A stretch of DNA of 64,000 bases from Puccinellia tenuiflora (GCA_012064385.1 QRDG01000846.1:62001-126000); one strand, 5' to 3'; numbered from the stretch's first letter, positions 32,816-45,984 are shown. Notes: a model not told the origin generated them from the sequence alone. Made by a program: numbers and translations.

Positions 32816-34476
32816 TCATCTGCCAATTCTCCTCCTTTTGCTTGCTGAAGAGCTTTGGAAGCATGCTGCTGGAGATCCAACAGCAGCATCATCGCTCTGT
32901 TGGCTGAGACATGCAGCAGCATCTAACACGCCTATGGGGCTTTGAGGCACAGAGAACATTGATGATCCAGCTGACTTTAGGACAATGCTTCCCGATGTTA
33001 TCTTGTCTTGAAGCAATTCGTAGCACCTTAACACTCTCTCCTACAATACAAAAAGGGCAGTTAAGCAAATGGAGTAACAATTAAAGTGCATCTTGGCATT
33101 TACAGGTTACCATCTAATGGTGGGCAAATGGTTTAGTTAGTGATAACATTGATTTGATAACTACCTTGTTTATATACTTGCAGTTAGTTGTAGCCCTCTC
33201 AACTACTGAATTATTGCGCTCCCCAAATGCAGCAAGTGCAACACTTGCAGCAATCTCTGAAGGTCTGAACACCAAAAAATCAGCTCCTGCAATCAAAATT
33301 CTCAAACTTTAGGAATTGATCGGCGCGAATTGTACACGGTGATTGATGAATACAAGAAATGAGATCCAACCTAGCGTTCATACCTTTAGCTGTGCTCAGG
33401 ATGAGGTCAGTCGAGCGGGATAATGCGAGCATGGATGGTGCGTCACAGTCATTGAATTTGTGAAGGAAGTAGTCAATAAATGAGCAAGCGGTAACAGCTT
33501 GCATCCTCCACTTTAAGGTGCTCAGCACCAAAAGCTCCATTCTTTGTATGGTCCTTGACTCAAAATACTTTGCCTCGACCACCTGTCAAGAAAAAAGTTC
33601 ATCAGTTACTACTTGAGATGAAAGACTAAATATTTCACAATGTATGCGCAGATCAGTTATGAGATGCATCACTCACTGACCTGCAGGTGCAATGGGAGTG
33701 GCACATAAGTCTCCTCCATCTTTGAAGCCAGAGATAAGCAAGCCACTGCCAAGAGCTGTGCCACCCAATCCTTGCCTTCCTGCCATGAGAAATCAATTTC
33801 CACCATGATTTCAACAACTTTATGGGGTTTTAGCCGGATTGCTTGCGTTGCTACTGAAATGAAAAGACTTACAGGAAGTTCATAGACCGAGAGGAACCTA
33901 TCCAGGTAGTTGACAGACAAGACTGCAGTCAACGGCGCAAAATTGTAATGCTCAATGACCTATGAAGCAGAGAATTGCAGATTTAATCAGCTACCATGGC
34001 AGTACGGATCGGGACGATATCAAGGAGCAGCAATCCAGTGGGAAATCGGCAGGGAAATGGATAAAGGAGGCATCTTTACTCGAATCCGGGCCATCGCATC
34101 TCAGTACATCACTAAAAGGGAAACGAGGATTCCAATCAGAGCAAGAGGGGGGTGAGCTCACCTTCCAAATCCAATCTATGGCGTCCCTCCTGACGGCGGC
34201 CAAATCGAGGCCCCCGAGCCGCCGCAGCAGCATCTGGGGGTACCCCTCCATGGGCATGTGCTCCTCCTCCTTCTCGACGAGCGCCGCAATGCAACCATCG
34301 GACTGCACGGAGTAGTCCATCAAGAAGCCATCCGCGGTGGCGGCGGCGGCGCCGGGGCGGGGCGGCGTGGCCGCCGCCGCCCAGGAGCACTCGTCGTCGT
34401 CGTCGAGGCCGAGAATGGCCGCGTTGTCCTCCGCGCAGAGAAGCACGGAGGCGGCGCAGTCGTAGCTCGGACCCAT
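32816..34476 (-). CDS. CYCD4: D-type cyclin, CYCD4-like, six exons, intact
   Basis: Exons on minus: 34476-34162, 33959-33873, 33779-33681, 33582-33384, 33286-33165, 33040-32816; all joins are GT-AG and in frame, giving 348 residues. I chose the Met at 34476 (MGPSYDCAAS) because grass CYCD proteins start this way; an in-frame Met at 34509 is possible. The N-terminus has the LxCxE retinoblastoma-binding motif (LLCAE, residues 12-16). The cyclin box runs from about residue 75 to 200, with DAIDWIWK, LSVNYLDRFLSVYELP and QLLAVACLSLASKMEETY. The second cyclin fold includes LVLSTLKWRMQAVTACSFID and FRPSEIAASVALAA. The C-terminus ends KRRRIGR, a basic patch that could aid nuclear import. D cyclins bind CDKA, phosphorylate RBR and drive G1/S entry. 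The CYCD4 name rests on overall similarity; CYCD2 is the nearest alternative. Confidence 0.9.
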
Positions 34477-35020
34477 GCTCTCGCCTCCGCCTACTACTAC
34501 CTTCCCCAAGAACGCGATATAGTGGAAAGAAATGGTGGATTAATGAGCAATCAATAAACCGATGCAACTGATCTTATCCCCGATCTTTCTCCCTCCTTTT
34601 CTCCGCGAAGATTGATTGCTGCTGCCGGCTTCCGATTGCTCCTCCTCCTCCCCCTCCTTCTCCAATCTGCCTCTCCCTGTTCTTGATTTATTAAGGATAA
34701 TAAAAAGGATATATTTTTTTCCTTTTTTTGTCTGCTGTGTTCTTCTCAAGTGGAGATGAGAGGGTGGAGGAGAGAGGGGAGGGGGAGGAGGAGGCTGGAC
34801 TGGACTGGAGTCCACTGTAGAAGCAGGATGCGGGACTGGAGGGTTTTTGCTTTTGTAGGGTTGGAGGAGGCGGGGACTGGAGGATAGGGCTGCTATTTCG
34901 GGGAGGAGGAGGGGGGTCTGGGTAAAACTGCCTGCTACTCTTGCGGAGTTGTTTTGTTTTTGGCATCTTCCGAGGAGTGAGCCTTGAAGCGCGGATCCTT
35001 TGCGGGCACGACACTAGGCT
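34477..35020 (-). promoter_or_regulatory. 5' leader and promoter region of the cyclin gene
   Basis: Purine/pyrimidine-skewed sequence precedes the ATG. A TATA-like AAAAAAATATATCC on the minus strand (34708-34723) lies about 240 bp upstream, with CT-rich leader between. The transcription start is inferred only. Confidence 0.35.
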
Positions 35021-35759
35021 CGGGTTTTACGTGTACCGTGTCGCTCGCCTGTTTCTTTTCTTTTATGGTTCTAGCCTGGTGTAGGTGAGGAATTAATGTG
35101 AGCTTGCTTTTCATACGATTAAAAATAAGATTTGGAAACATGTAGTAGAAGTTTTCTGATAATTGGCTAGATTTTAAGTTCCTCATTGTAGTGAATATAT
35201 GTATGCAAATATAATTTGTATAGAATATAATGATGCCTTTTTGTTGACAAATTGTCATTATTTTTTCTAGAGAATATATCGTTAAATGTACATACATAAT
35301 GATTAAAATTTTGTGCCACTAACGCATCGTGATGCTATCAACACGTCGCATAACCACCATCGTTCTCTATGACCTCGTAATCATATCAATTCATCGTGAC
35401 CGCATATTTGTTTAATTCTGGATCCAAGTATTTCTGACAATTCTTGAAGTTAAGATTACTATGAAAGATATGTCCTGATTGATCGATCAAAATAAATTTG
35501 CACCTAACCAAACATGGTAGAACCACAAAACGCGGTCGACAAGCATTTATAGACATTAGAGATGGCGTGTGTCGTGTTCCTCCCGGTTTTATTCCTCTTT
35601 GTCTCTTGAGACCGCAGACTCAGAGAGATGGGATTGGATGCATGCTCTTGAGAGTTTGGACGCGTCCGCTAGGACCACAACATGGTCTTGGCACCGCGTC
35701 TCTTGTGCATCGTGTAGAGCGAGTGTCGTTGAAGGAGGGAGGAGTTATTAGCTAGTTGT
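35021..35759. other. Intergenic AT-rich DNA
   Basis: No gene recognised. Sequence near 35740-35760 may belong to a further diverged unit of the tandem duplication that follows. Confidence 0.4.
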
Positions 35760-37130
35760 CGATGGAGGGTGAGTCCATTTTAGAGTTCCACTAGATGCTC
35801 CACAGCAAGTCGTAGATGTGTGTGACCTTGGTACATTCGCCACTTCCTTTAAACCGATGATTTTGACAAACAAATGAACAATCATTATATTAAATGGGGA
35901 TATGGCCCGACGTCTAGTGTGAGTTCATTAATGGATTCATTTAGCATCATGAATAAAAATGTGAATTTATAAATTTGATGGAAAATATGGCCTGGTTCCA
36001 ATACATAGAGTCTCGTTGCATAAACACCTATAGCGGATACAATAATGTGTTTTCGTGTAAGAGACCAAAGATAGTCATCAAATAACGTTGATATCCAATC
36101 ATCAGGACATCAAAATTGTTCTTGTTTTTGGTTTTTTATAAATTACTTGGAATTTTGCGCATCATCTTTTTGTATGATACCACGATTAGTGACATTGCGG
36201 ATTTTCATTACTCGTGGTAATATGACTACTTTATAGCTATAAGTGTGAAAAAACATTCAACATATGTATAAAAAAATCAAGTGGACCCCGAGATTTGGTG
36301 ATGTCGTCTTTTTTTAGGAAGATGATGAAGATCACATTTTAAAGTTTCAAACATTCACATGTAAATTTAGACGTGTTGTTGAAGACGACAAAAAATGTTT
36401 AGCCAAGTTGTCAACGGAGGATGAATAACTTGAGTATCCGTTGGAGTGTTCCATTCAAATCTATACAACAAGTAGTACGTAGATGGGTTGTGACCTCCAC
36501 GCATTCACCTTTCCATTTATAGTGATGATTTCAATGGATGGAACATCAATCCTTTATACAATATCGTAGAGAAATTTGAAGGGGATAGGGCTCCTCGTGT
36601 AACATGACTTAGTTGATGAATCAATTTTTTCTTATAGAGGAAGTTTAGAATGGGCAATGTTATGAAAAAAAAAAGTCTTCATTCCATGTGTAGGAATCCT
36701 ACATTGGGCTAACTATCGGTGAATAAACACTGGTCAAATAACACATACAAAAGATACAATAACACTAATATGTAAAAAGATACTCCATTAAACAACCTCA
36801 ATATTGCCATATGACAGGTGGTTCTCTCGTATATTTATAAGAGAATCTTCATAAATATCATGTCATGTTATGAAAAGAGGCCACGATCGGTGAGACTATG
36901 AGATGAAAAAAGCATAACATGCTCATATAGTCGATTTAAACTATTCACAATAGTACGCAACTTCATTATTGTTAGTAGTCAGCAAAGATTCAACATATAT
37001 ATTGTCTCCAAAAATAGGAGTGTGTCTTGAAAACCCTAGATGGATCCCAAGATCTAGTGAGCCTCTTTTCCCACCAAAACAAATGAAGGTCCACTTTAAG
37101 GTTTTAAATGGTTCATAAATTTATATGTGA
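35760..37130. repeat. Old diverged tandem duplication, two units of about 660-700 bp
   Basis: Unit 1 (about 35760-36410) and unit 2 (about 36415-37130) share landmarks in the same order: GTTGTCxAxGGAGGRTGA at the start, GACCTYSRYRCATTCRCC, GGGGATANGGC, CAAATAACxx, a TxCAACATATRTAT word, and CAAGATYTAGTG / CGAGATTTGGTG near the end. Identity is low and gapped, so the event is old. No coding function is seen. Confidence 0.5.
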
Positions 37131-38417
37131 AGTACACACATGTAAATTTCATTAAGATTTTTCTTTCATACGTGATCTAGAAATGAAGACAAATATGTGG
37201 ATCTTAAGTGAAAATTTTACTACATATCCATGTATTAGTTTTTATCCAGCTCGTGGATTAAAGTATTTCTTAAGAAAATGTGTATATTCTTTTAACGAAT
37301 CCCCCTACCGATTTACACTGAATAAACCGCCACAGTTTTTACATCAACCAAACATAAAAGTATCAAGAACAAGAAAATGAAGTCGGGGTAGTTGTAAGGA
37401 GCTACTTAAGCTAGATATTACAAACCCACAAGCATGCTTTTGGGAAAACCAAAAACCAATACTGCAGATTAACACAAATGAATACATGTTTCAAACACCC
37501 ATATACTCCAAGATGAACCAACGAGTGTAAAATGTAAAAGACTGTGCATGGTTTCGCGTTATCCTTCCAATCTCATCGTAGTTGGCGCCATCCATGCTTC
37601 CTTGAGTATGCTTCTCGAACCACCAATCTCACCTTCTCCACACTTTTCTTGAGATTTCTTTTGCCTTGCTTTTCTGCCATTACCCACGAGATAATCATGT
37701 TACATGGCATGTACACAACATTTGTTGGATCATCAGGATACTGATGTTTATAAATGGATCATAAATATTTTCCCATATATTTAAGCAAACATCTCCTCCT
37801 CTGGAGCACCAGTTTGTGTTGGGATATAGAAAAAGTGTTAATCCAGTTTCTAGCCATGCATGTCTGTAGCACTATCATGTGGTCTAACCAGCCCAGAGGC
37901 AAACAAGACCACCTCCGTAACCTGTTTGACAATGTTACAAATGAACAATAAATTATCTGCATACTCTTTCTGGCAAAAGAAGTCATATGATCATTGATAC
38001 GTCTGATACGTTTTTATAAATTTTGTAGTTTATATCATATATTTGTAGCATATCACGAGTTACCACCATAGTTTTACATTTTTTATGGAATTTATCACAA
38101 AATATCTTTATTTGGGTTATAAATCGTAAAGCATTAAACCCTGTTTTCGTACATTTGACTTCTAAAAACTTTCCAAACTTACGATTTTACCACATCGATA
38201 TTTTAGAGAGAGGAAGATTTGGAGATAAAGACGGTCATGAGACATTTATAACCCACGATGTAATGCAAATATATGAGATATATAGAATAATAAACTTGTA
38301 GTAAGAATAACATTAGCGTAACACAATGCATCAACAAAAAGGTACAAAACATATTGTTTGACACATGTTCGCGAACAATAGTAGTTCGTTAATCGTTACT
38401 CCATAGCAAGGCACGAG
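37131..38417. other. Intergenic AT-rich DNA
   Basis: No gene recognised. A minus-strand stretch near 37740-37560 has an open reading with EKVRLVVREAYSRKHGW, which looks protein-like, but I cannot assign it and no intact gene surrounds it. Confidence 0.35.
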
Positions 38418-38581
38418 TCCTCCGCTCCTAAATATAAGATGATTTAGTTTTTCTTAGTTTTTTTCAGATTCTTATGCACCTAGTGTTTTTTTTAGTGTGT
38501 ATGTACATTCACTCATTTTAATTCGTATGTAGTCAATATTGCAATATCTAAACTATCTTATATAATTAGGAACGGAGGAAG
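38418..38581. mobile_element. Stowaway-like MITE
   Basis: TCCTCCGCTCCTAAATATAA on the left and TTAGGAACGGAGGAAG on the right are inverted and match the CTCCCTCCGTTCCTAAATAT ends of Triticeae Stowaways. TA follows on the right, but the left TA is lost. Confidence 0.65.
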
Positions 38582-38829
38582 TAAGTGCAAAATTAGTGTG
38601 ACCACAATATATTTTTAGAGGAAAGACACAAAGTCTCGGGGTTTTGGTTGAAAACACAAAAGGCTTGTAAAAGCAGCATGCATGAGTTCGGTTACAGCAA
38701 TTGAAGAAGATTAGTGTGACCGCACTAGTTTTGATTGGAAGCCACAAGGCAAGGCAAGGCAGGCAAACTTTTAAAAATGAAGCTGCCAGGTTTTTATGTG
38801 AACCGCGTGCTGGTCCATCGGCTCACAGC

Positions 38830-39347
38830 TAAGGATGGCAATTTTACCCATGGGTACGGGTACCCGCGGGTACCGTACCCGTATGGGGAGGGTATGGGCA
38901 CATTTTCATACCCATGGGTAGTACCCATACCCTACCCACCAAGTCGCGGGTAGAGCATGGGTACAACCCTATACCCGTGGGTATACCCATACCCTACCCG
39001 TTTATACTAACATCTGGACCTACTAGGTTGACTTACTAGATATGACCATGAGATTGTGATTTCCAAAGTTAATAAGTGTCATGTATTCATCTACCTATTA
39101 CTAAGTGAGATAACTGAGTTTTTTTGACAAATGTGCTACCCAACAAATGTAAAAGTGTGAACAATTTGTGTACTACTTGATCTACCCAATGGGTACCCAA
39201 TGGGTACGGATACCCGCCGGGTATGGGTATGGGTATACTTTCATCCCCGCGGGTAAGGGTATGGGTAGAATTTTGTACCCATAGACTATATGGGTATGGG
39301 TATGGTATTGCTCTACCCTGCCCATACCCTACCCATTGCCATCCTTA
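38830..39347. mobile_element. hAT-type MITE, complete, 518 bp
   Basis: The ends are TAAGGATGGCAAT and its exact complement. Both sides carry the 8-bp target duplication CTCACAGC (38822-38829 and 39348-39355), which is diagnostic of hAT insertion. The inner 170 bp on each side is filled with GGGTAYGGGTACCC-type repeats in both orientations. No ORF, so it is non-autonomous. Confidence 0.88.
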
Positions 39348-39355
39348 CTCACAGC

Positions 39356-39707
39356 CTAGCTAGCGCAAGAAAAATGTACTCCGGCCATGTATTTTGCCCG
39401 TCTATGGGACCAGATCCACTAGATTCAAGAGCTCTCTAAATTCGAAGAACCGCAAGACCCTCGTTGCGAAGTGGCGGCAGAGGGTTACTTTTTGAACAGC
39501 TCGAATTGACAAGTGAGGATCCACAAACAAATCCGAGGAACCACAGGCCCCTGGGTGCAAAAGGGGCAGAGAGGATTACACGTAGGAAAGCGCTTCGGTG
39601 GCACCACTCGCCCCTATGCCATGTGGCACCGGCGCGGCACGCCACTGCCCGCTCCCACAGAATATTTTTTTTATCAGTGGTATTGCCGGCGCAGAAGATA
39701 TGGCCAA
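39356..39707. other. Short spacer, no gene recognised
   Basis: Contains TTCGAAGAACCGCAAG-type sequence that may be the outer part of the repeat region that follows. Confidence 0.35.
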
Positions 39708-39990
39708 GAGGTGGAAGGGTAGGGGCAGTTCCGTCAATGCGCACTCCATGTGAAGCAGCAGATGGGCCGGGCCGTGAGGTGGTTGAAAGTGAAGGGATGG
39801 AGGAGGCAGGGGCGGTTCCGTCATTTCGCAGTCCACGTGAAACAGAACGACGGGTGGGGCCGGGAGGTGGTGGGACGGGGAGGGGCAGTTCGGACATTGC
39901 GCGCGCCAGGCCATGTGAGGGTGACCATGTGGGGCAGCAGGTGCGGCCAGGACGTGGAGGGGCAGCCCCGTCTTTTCGGAGGCGCCTGAC
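39708..39990. repeat. GC-rich imperfect tandem repeat, about 3.5 units of 65-90 bp
   Basis: Each unit begins near AGGTGG or ACGTGG and carries AGGGGCRGTTCCGTCA or a variant, a short CGCA block, CCAYGTGA, and a G-rich tail. Units differ in length by small insertions. Confidence 0.6.
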
Positions 39991-40382
39991 TGGCTCTGCT
40001 CTGCCGCACGCCTGCAAAGGGCACCAACCCGGGCACGGCCTCCGGTAATCCAGCAGGCCAGCACGCTTTCTTTCTGGCGGTCAACCCGAGGCGTTGTAAC
40101 TGCGCGCTGCTCCGTCCGGGAACGTTTCTGTGTTGGGCACATATCGGGTACACTGTGAGATACGGACTACGGCGCAAAATCGACGTGTACTGCGCTGTCA
40201 AAAGTTACGAAAACGCTTTCCATGTGTACACCTTCCGTCTAGCGTTTCAATTTCCCGGCAAAAAAATGTACAGTAGCATTTCAATTTCGAACACAGAAGA
40301 TTTAGTGCTCCGGTGCAGCTCCCTCCCAAGTCGTTCGTGGGTTAACCGTGCGATCAGGAAACGGCCGTTATGTTTTCCGTGA

Positions 40383-40570
40383 ATGGAGCTGAAGCCGGTA
40401 ACCGGCTATTGAGCCGCGAGCGGGCTTTTGAGCCGTAACTTTCGAGTCGGAGCTGGCTTTTGAGCCCTAACCTGAAAGTCGAAGCCGGCTTCTGAGCCGT
40501 AAAGTGAGAGAAGGAGCCCGCTTCTGAGATGTATCCCGGGAGCCGGAGTGGGCTTTGGAGCCGTGAGCCG
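40383..40570. repeat. GC-rich degenerate tandem repeat, unit about 35 bp
   Basis: Five or so units of the form GGAGCxGGCTTTTGAGCCGTAA; the word GAGCCGTAA or GAGCCCTAA recurs. No coding sense. Confidence 0.6.
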
Positions 40571-43500
40571 GCCATTTTGTGGCCCATTGACAATTTATTT
40601 TAATTTTGTCTGCCTATGGGAGTGGTAGACTGGTAGTAGAAGCTCGTCTCCCGTAGCGTACCTCTCGCCTTTCAGCCATATATACAAAAACTACAGAGTG
40701 CCTCGCGTGAGCAGTTTTTTTCAAAAGCCAAGAAAGAATTTGACCTCTTATCTCCTGATTCTATGACAATGTTTGCTTTTTTGTCATCATTTTTTCCTTG
40801 TACATCTAACCGTATTTCAAGGTTTACCTCAGTTAAAGCCTTCTGATTCGCATGATACTGAAATGCAGCAATAGGAAAAACGTTGAACCGCAATGTCATG
40901 TCAACCTATAGAATTTCATATGCATCAAACTTTGCTTGATTTCATCGGAGTAAAAACAAAGGATGCTTTGAGTAAATCCTGGTTTTCATATAAAACGTAG
41001 TGCAAATATTGCTTGGTAAAAATTTCAAATAGACTCAATCATACAAATCAAACAACCACCATAAGATAAATTACTAAGGATTTGAATCTTCCAAATTTTC
41101 TATAAATCTCTCGAATCAAAGAGACCCTAATTAGTGGAGTATATTTCATTTTTTCGACATTTTTTATATGCATGGGCTCACTCGTCATTAGTGACAGTGC
41201 CAGGACTATAAATCTGTCATCTCAAGCATATTTATTTATAAATCTTGCATTTTTTTCCTGAATTTACACCTGATTGTTTACTGACTTTTAAAGGTTTTGC
41301 TAGAAGAGTTGTACAGTCGACACTACAACAACTTAACGTGGATTTCTAGCTAGACCTTTTATGCTCATTGTGCCCATCCCTGGGCGCACAACAACCACTG
41401 CACGAATGTTTTTGTTCCGCCACTAGAGAAGCTGCCCTTTCGTCGAAACCAGCTCACCAATACACCAAATCCCAAAGCCCACATATTGATCAGTCAGATG
41501 GATCTAGGTAGTCGGTGGCATCAAATGTTGATTCAAGGCGTGGTGCGGCTAAGTGAAAGCTTAGCGAGTGCGGGTCGGACGGGGCTAGCGGGTCAGATAC
41601 AACCAAGAGGGTAAAAACTTTATGCGAGCCGGCAGCTGACTCACCGTCCATGCCGGTCTAACTTGTTGGCCCAAACGTCATCGGGGGCAAGTAGTTAAAT
41701 GGGTAAAACTAGACACGCCGTCACAAGTTTAGAGTGTAAATGATAAAGGAAATAACAATAAAGCAATCATAGTTATAAGTTGGATCACAACGAAGTTTCG
41801 ATTATGTGCAAGGATTTGGATACCTACATGCAAAAAAATCAGGGGGAAGGTGCGGGATTTCCCATCATATAGTTATCAAAAAATTATCGGCCAGGTACCA
41901 AACAAGATTCTTAGACAAAATTTGAAATTAAAATTTAAAATCATAGAAAATAAAAAAAACAAATTGGTGAAAGAATTCGGTCCAAATTCAAACAGTCTGT
42001 GATTTTTCATCCGGTAACTTATTTGCCGAGGAACCGGGAATTCCGGTTACCGGCATGCAAGATGCAACGTGTCAATGTGAGTTTTGATTTGTCGATCATT
42101 CTCACGTGATCCGCCTCCTCTCGCCCTGCTCGTGCGCGCGCACCGGCCGGGCACGGATCGATCGAGCCACCGCGCCCCACCCGCCCATCATAGATCGATG
42201 ACGTGCATTGCTTCGCCGATCCGCTTCATCTGTTCTAGCATGAGCACACACACATACTACGGCGCTAGCTGGCCTGACATTCCTGTGTTGCAAACTTTTT
42301 TCTCTCTAATTATGTGCCGGCAACACTGACAGTACTCACTTCTACATCAGCATGATAAGCCAAACGACCCGCAACAATATAATTCGCGTGCTGTCTCGTC
42401 TTCCTTTTGTTGCACACGGAATTCTTTGGTCGAGACCGTCCCGTGTGTCTTGCTGTACGGTTGTCATTTTGGCATTTGCGTGTGTGGAAGAAAAACATTG
42501 GGCGGACGGCCGCCAGCGCTCGCAATCAATAATCTCGATCTACTACTAGTCTCCATCTCGTGATTCTCGTCACATTCAACACATAATTTTTTCTCGCTGA
42601 GAAAACAAAGAAATATAAAGTTGGACACTTGTGCGGATCAGATGCTCGTGAAAGAAGCTGCTGGTAGGTGGCCGCCCAGGAGCAAAGTTTTTCCACAAGG
42701 ACGTACGATCGATCGACGATCCAAAAAAAGAAAAAGAAAAACATAACGTAGAAAAAAGAAAAGAAGCCGATCGATCGAGGGCAAAAGGTGAATTTCCCAC
42801 ACCGTTTGTCTCCTCCTCCCTTTCCTTCTTCCTCCTTTTCACGACTTTGCTCCTGGCCAAATCCACTGACTCACTGAAGTTTCTCGACTTTATCTCTGCT
42901 CTTTACACGGCGAACTTATATTCTGTAAATGATCTAACAACTAAAGCAAATGCTAGTACAAGGAAGGACAAAAAAAAAGAAACTAGGATGAGCTAAATAA
43001 ATGGCGATGGCGATGGGGTGTGGAGTCGTCTTCTTGGATCCAGGGGAAACAGCTCTGGTGGCTTCCCCTCTCGATCGTGTACGGCCGGCCATGTCGCTGC
43101 ACGCGCGCCCCCGCGCGGCATCAGATCGATCTTGCCCGTTTCAGCGCACGAATCGACTCCACATGCATGTTACTAGCTACTGTAGTAGCATGTCTTAGTG
43201 CTGAAGAGAACAACTTTTAGTTTTTTCCCGAGTGTGGTGGTGTGAGTGCACGCGTGCTGCGAAGAACATGGATCCATGCTCCTGAAGAAAATTCGAGATC
43301 GCGAGTCATCGTCATCCCCCTATTCATTTGTTTTCTCCTGAAAGATCCATCCATATGCATTTCTTATTTTTGTTAGATAATGGAATGGAGGTGGTCGTGA
43401 TCGACCGACGCATCGTCTGTTTGCATCTCTTTAATTTATTTTTTCCTTGCCGTCGCGAATCATTCGATCCCCTTTGACCTTTCGCAGAGCACTGCTAGCT

Positions 43501-45984
43501 CATCCCCTTGAATACAAGACAAAATAAAAAGCCTAAGCAGGAGGTAGAGTGTGCTATGCCTACTGTTGACTGCTGCCCATGGCGCGCGCGCACGTACAGT
43601 GGGAAAAATCCGAGTCGGAGGGGCGTGCCAACACAGTAGAGGTGGCAGGAAATTGGCGGGAGTTTCGTATAGGCGTGGCGTGGCGTCCGGACAAGCACGG
43701 ATCATGCAGCCGCGTGCCAGCCGATCCCTCATCCTCGTCAGTGATCATTCATCACCGGAGCGAAATGAAAGCGAAAGCTGCACCGCGTCGCAGACTCGCA
43801 GCTCGTGCATGTTCTGGAGCTAGAGAGGTCGACGTGAGCAGGGAGATCGCCGGACTGTCGGGCACGGCGACGTACCGGCGCGCGGCCGGCAGAAGCTGGA
43901 CTCCGGCGGCGGCGAGAGTTCAATGCACTGGCCGCGAGCAGAGCAGTCGAGAGCATGAAGAGATTGTCTCCGCGCGCCGCGTTCGAGGCAACAGTGTACT
44001 AGTGCACTATGCGTCGCCGCAGCAGGAGCAAGTAAACGGCCGGGGTATAGTGGTGGTGGCAGCCTCGCGCGCGGCGCAGGCCTTGATCAGCTACAGGGAT
44101 CTCCCTGCCGCCATCGCCTGCAAAGTGGAAGGCTTGCATGCTCGCGCAGGCGCAACAGAGAGGTGTCTGTATGTAGAGAGGGAGGGAGAGGGACTTAGCT
44201 ATATAGGTAGGCTTGACAGGGGCGCCGCTCACTTTTGCCGTCAGCCGTGGCCGTGGATTTGAGACGCCATTAATGGCGGTGGCACTGTCTCACTGGTCAC
44301 TCGTCATGTATGTATATGTCTTCCCGGCCGGCCTCTCGGTTTATCTGTCGCTCTGTCAACTATGTCTGCCTCGATCGCTTGCTTGTTTGCCTACACTCTG
44401 ACCTACCGCCAGTGCTGATAAATTCGACGCTCTCGGCCATGTTAAGTTTTGCCAAAACCAAACGTTTTTGCCTAACTATATATCCTGTCAAAACATTGGG
44501 CAATGCTCTGTCTCTGATTTGTGTGGCCCAGACAAGAAAAAAGATGGTGGAGCCTAATTACAAATAGGAACCAAGCAATGCCCTGAATCGGAGAAACTCG
44601 CCTGAATTATTAGTCGTGTTATTATCAAACTGTGACCTTAGAATTAGCCTAAGTACTCTAATCTGTCTAGTCTTGTTTCTCCTCGTCAGCTGCTAGCTGA
44701 TCTAATGCACTGCTTTGTCAAGTCATCGGCGGTTAAGCTAGTACAGTACTGTACATCAAGGACAAGAGATACGGGGCAAAGATGAAGATCACCTGCTCTG
44801 CACTTCTCACTGCCTATCAGCAATCTATGGTGTCCTGAGTGAGTAGCATACATCAATGCAGGATTTATGAATCGAACATCCACCGGGGCTTCAAATCTAC
44901 TACTACGTGTTCAGACGATAGATGGTCCATGCATGGGTGATCGATCACCGGCCTTGAGATCGAGCCGATCGATGATCGAGCAGACCGTCTCGCGAGAAAA
45001 TGCATCTGCAGATCTAAGAAACTCATGACTCATGATCGATTGAGGACCCGATCGATCTTCCAACTGGCTGGACCTGGACTGGACTTCCGCCTATGCCCCT
45101 GTCGGTCGATCGACATGCCCATAACTCAAGTTAACAGTGGTGAGGTGAGGCCATCCATACCTTGGAGATTTATATTATTATCGATTAATAACTGGAAAAC
45201 CGTGGAATCATTGATAATCCACCCCCCACCATGTGTGCGCGGTGCGTGCTCCTGATTATTTCGGCAGGCAGGCTGCTGCAGTGTGCCCTGCCCCCAGCAC
45301 GACACATGCATGATGAGGAGTCCGTTGCGTCGATCGATCCCAGATCGCACAGCCCACAGGGTTGGCTTTGCTATAGGAGCCACGTCGTGGAGTAGTAGTA
45401 GTAGTACGATCGTACGTGCTGGCATCAGTGGCATTCATCTGGACTTTTGCCCCGTTTTACCGTGATCGGCGCGGCCGTGGGGAGCAGGATTAATGCGGTA
45501 GATCCTTCTCACCCCCCCTGCTCTGTCTTCTGTCTGTGGCCTCCCGTGCATGGATCCAGGTACGTGCTTGGTGCTCCTCCATCGCAAATCTGGACAGTAG
45601 TGGCATCGCATGTGAATTACTACCTAGTACGTACTGTAATCTACTCGATCGCATCGCATATATGGAGTTGTGTGTAGTGACCGATCTTTACCCGTCGCAT
45701 GGCTCAGCTGCTCCGTAATTAACTTGTTCACCGATCGACATGCCAATTGCCATGTGGCTGAGACACGAGAGAACATCGATCGTGTGGTTTGGTGGTGCGC
45801 AGGCACGACGTGTAGCGACGTGCGATCGACCTGAGGGAGGGAGGCCTTTATAAATGGGCATGGCATCGCCGCCGTTTTCATGCCGCGCGCGGGGGAACGA
45901 TCGCAGATGCGTGGTTAGTTTTTTTTTTAAAGAGAGGGCACAGGTGTGTGCGTGGTTAGCTCCGGCCCATCCTACACATTCAGG
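40571..45984. other. Long intergenic region, no gene recognised
   Basis: 40680-42000 is AT-rich. 42080-45960 has many CGATCGAT and GCATGCAT words and low repeat content. The longest open frame (43579-44262 plus, 227 codons) is biased and has no family motif; I do not call it. 44170-44215 has a CTATATAGG TATA-like word. Confidence 0.45.

Noticed and set aside
38776..38800. TGAAGCTGCCAG as a miR167-like sequence
   Set aside because: The match stops after 12 bases and the flanks do not form a precursor hairpin.
41317..41360. CACTACAACAA as a possible CACTA terminus
   Set aside because: The start fits, but no subterminal repeats or partner end were found in either direction.
43579..44262. 227-codon plus-strand open frame
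   Set aside because: No family motif, no splice support, and a composition typical of GC-rich spacer; kept only as a remark in findings.
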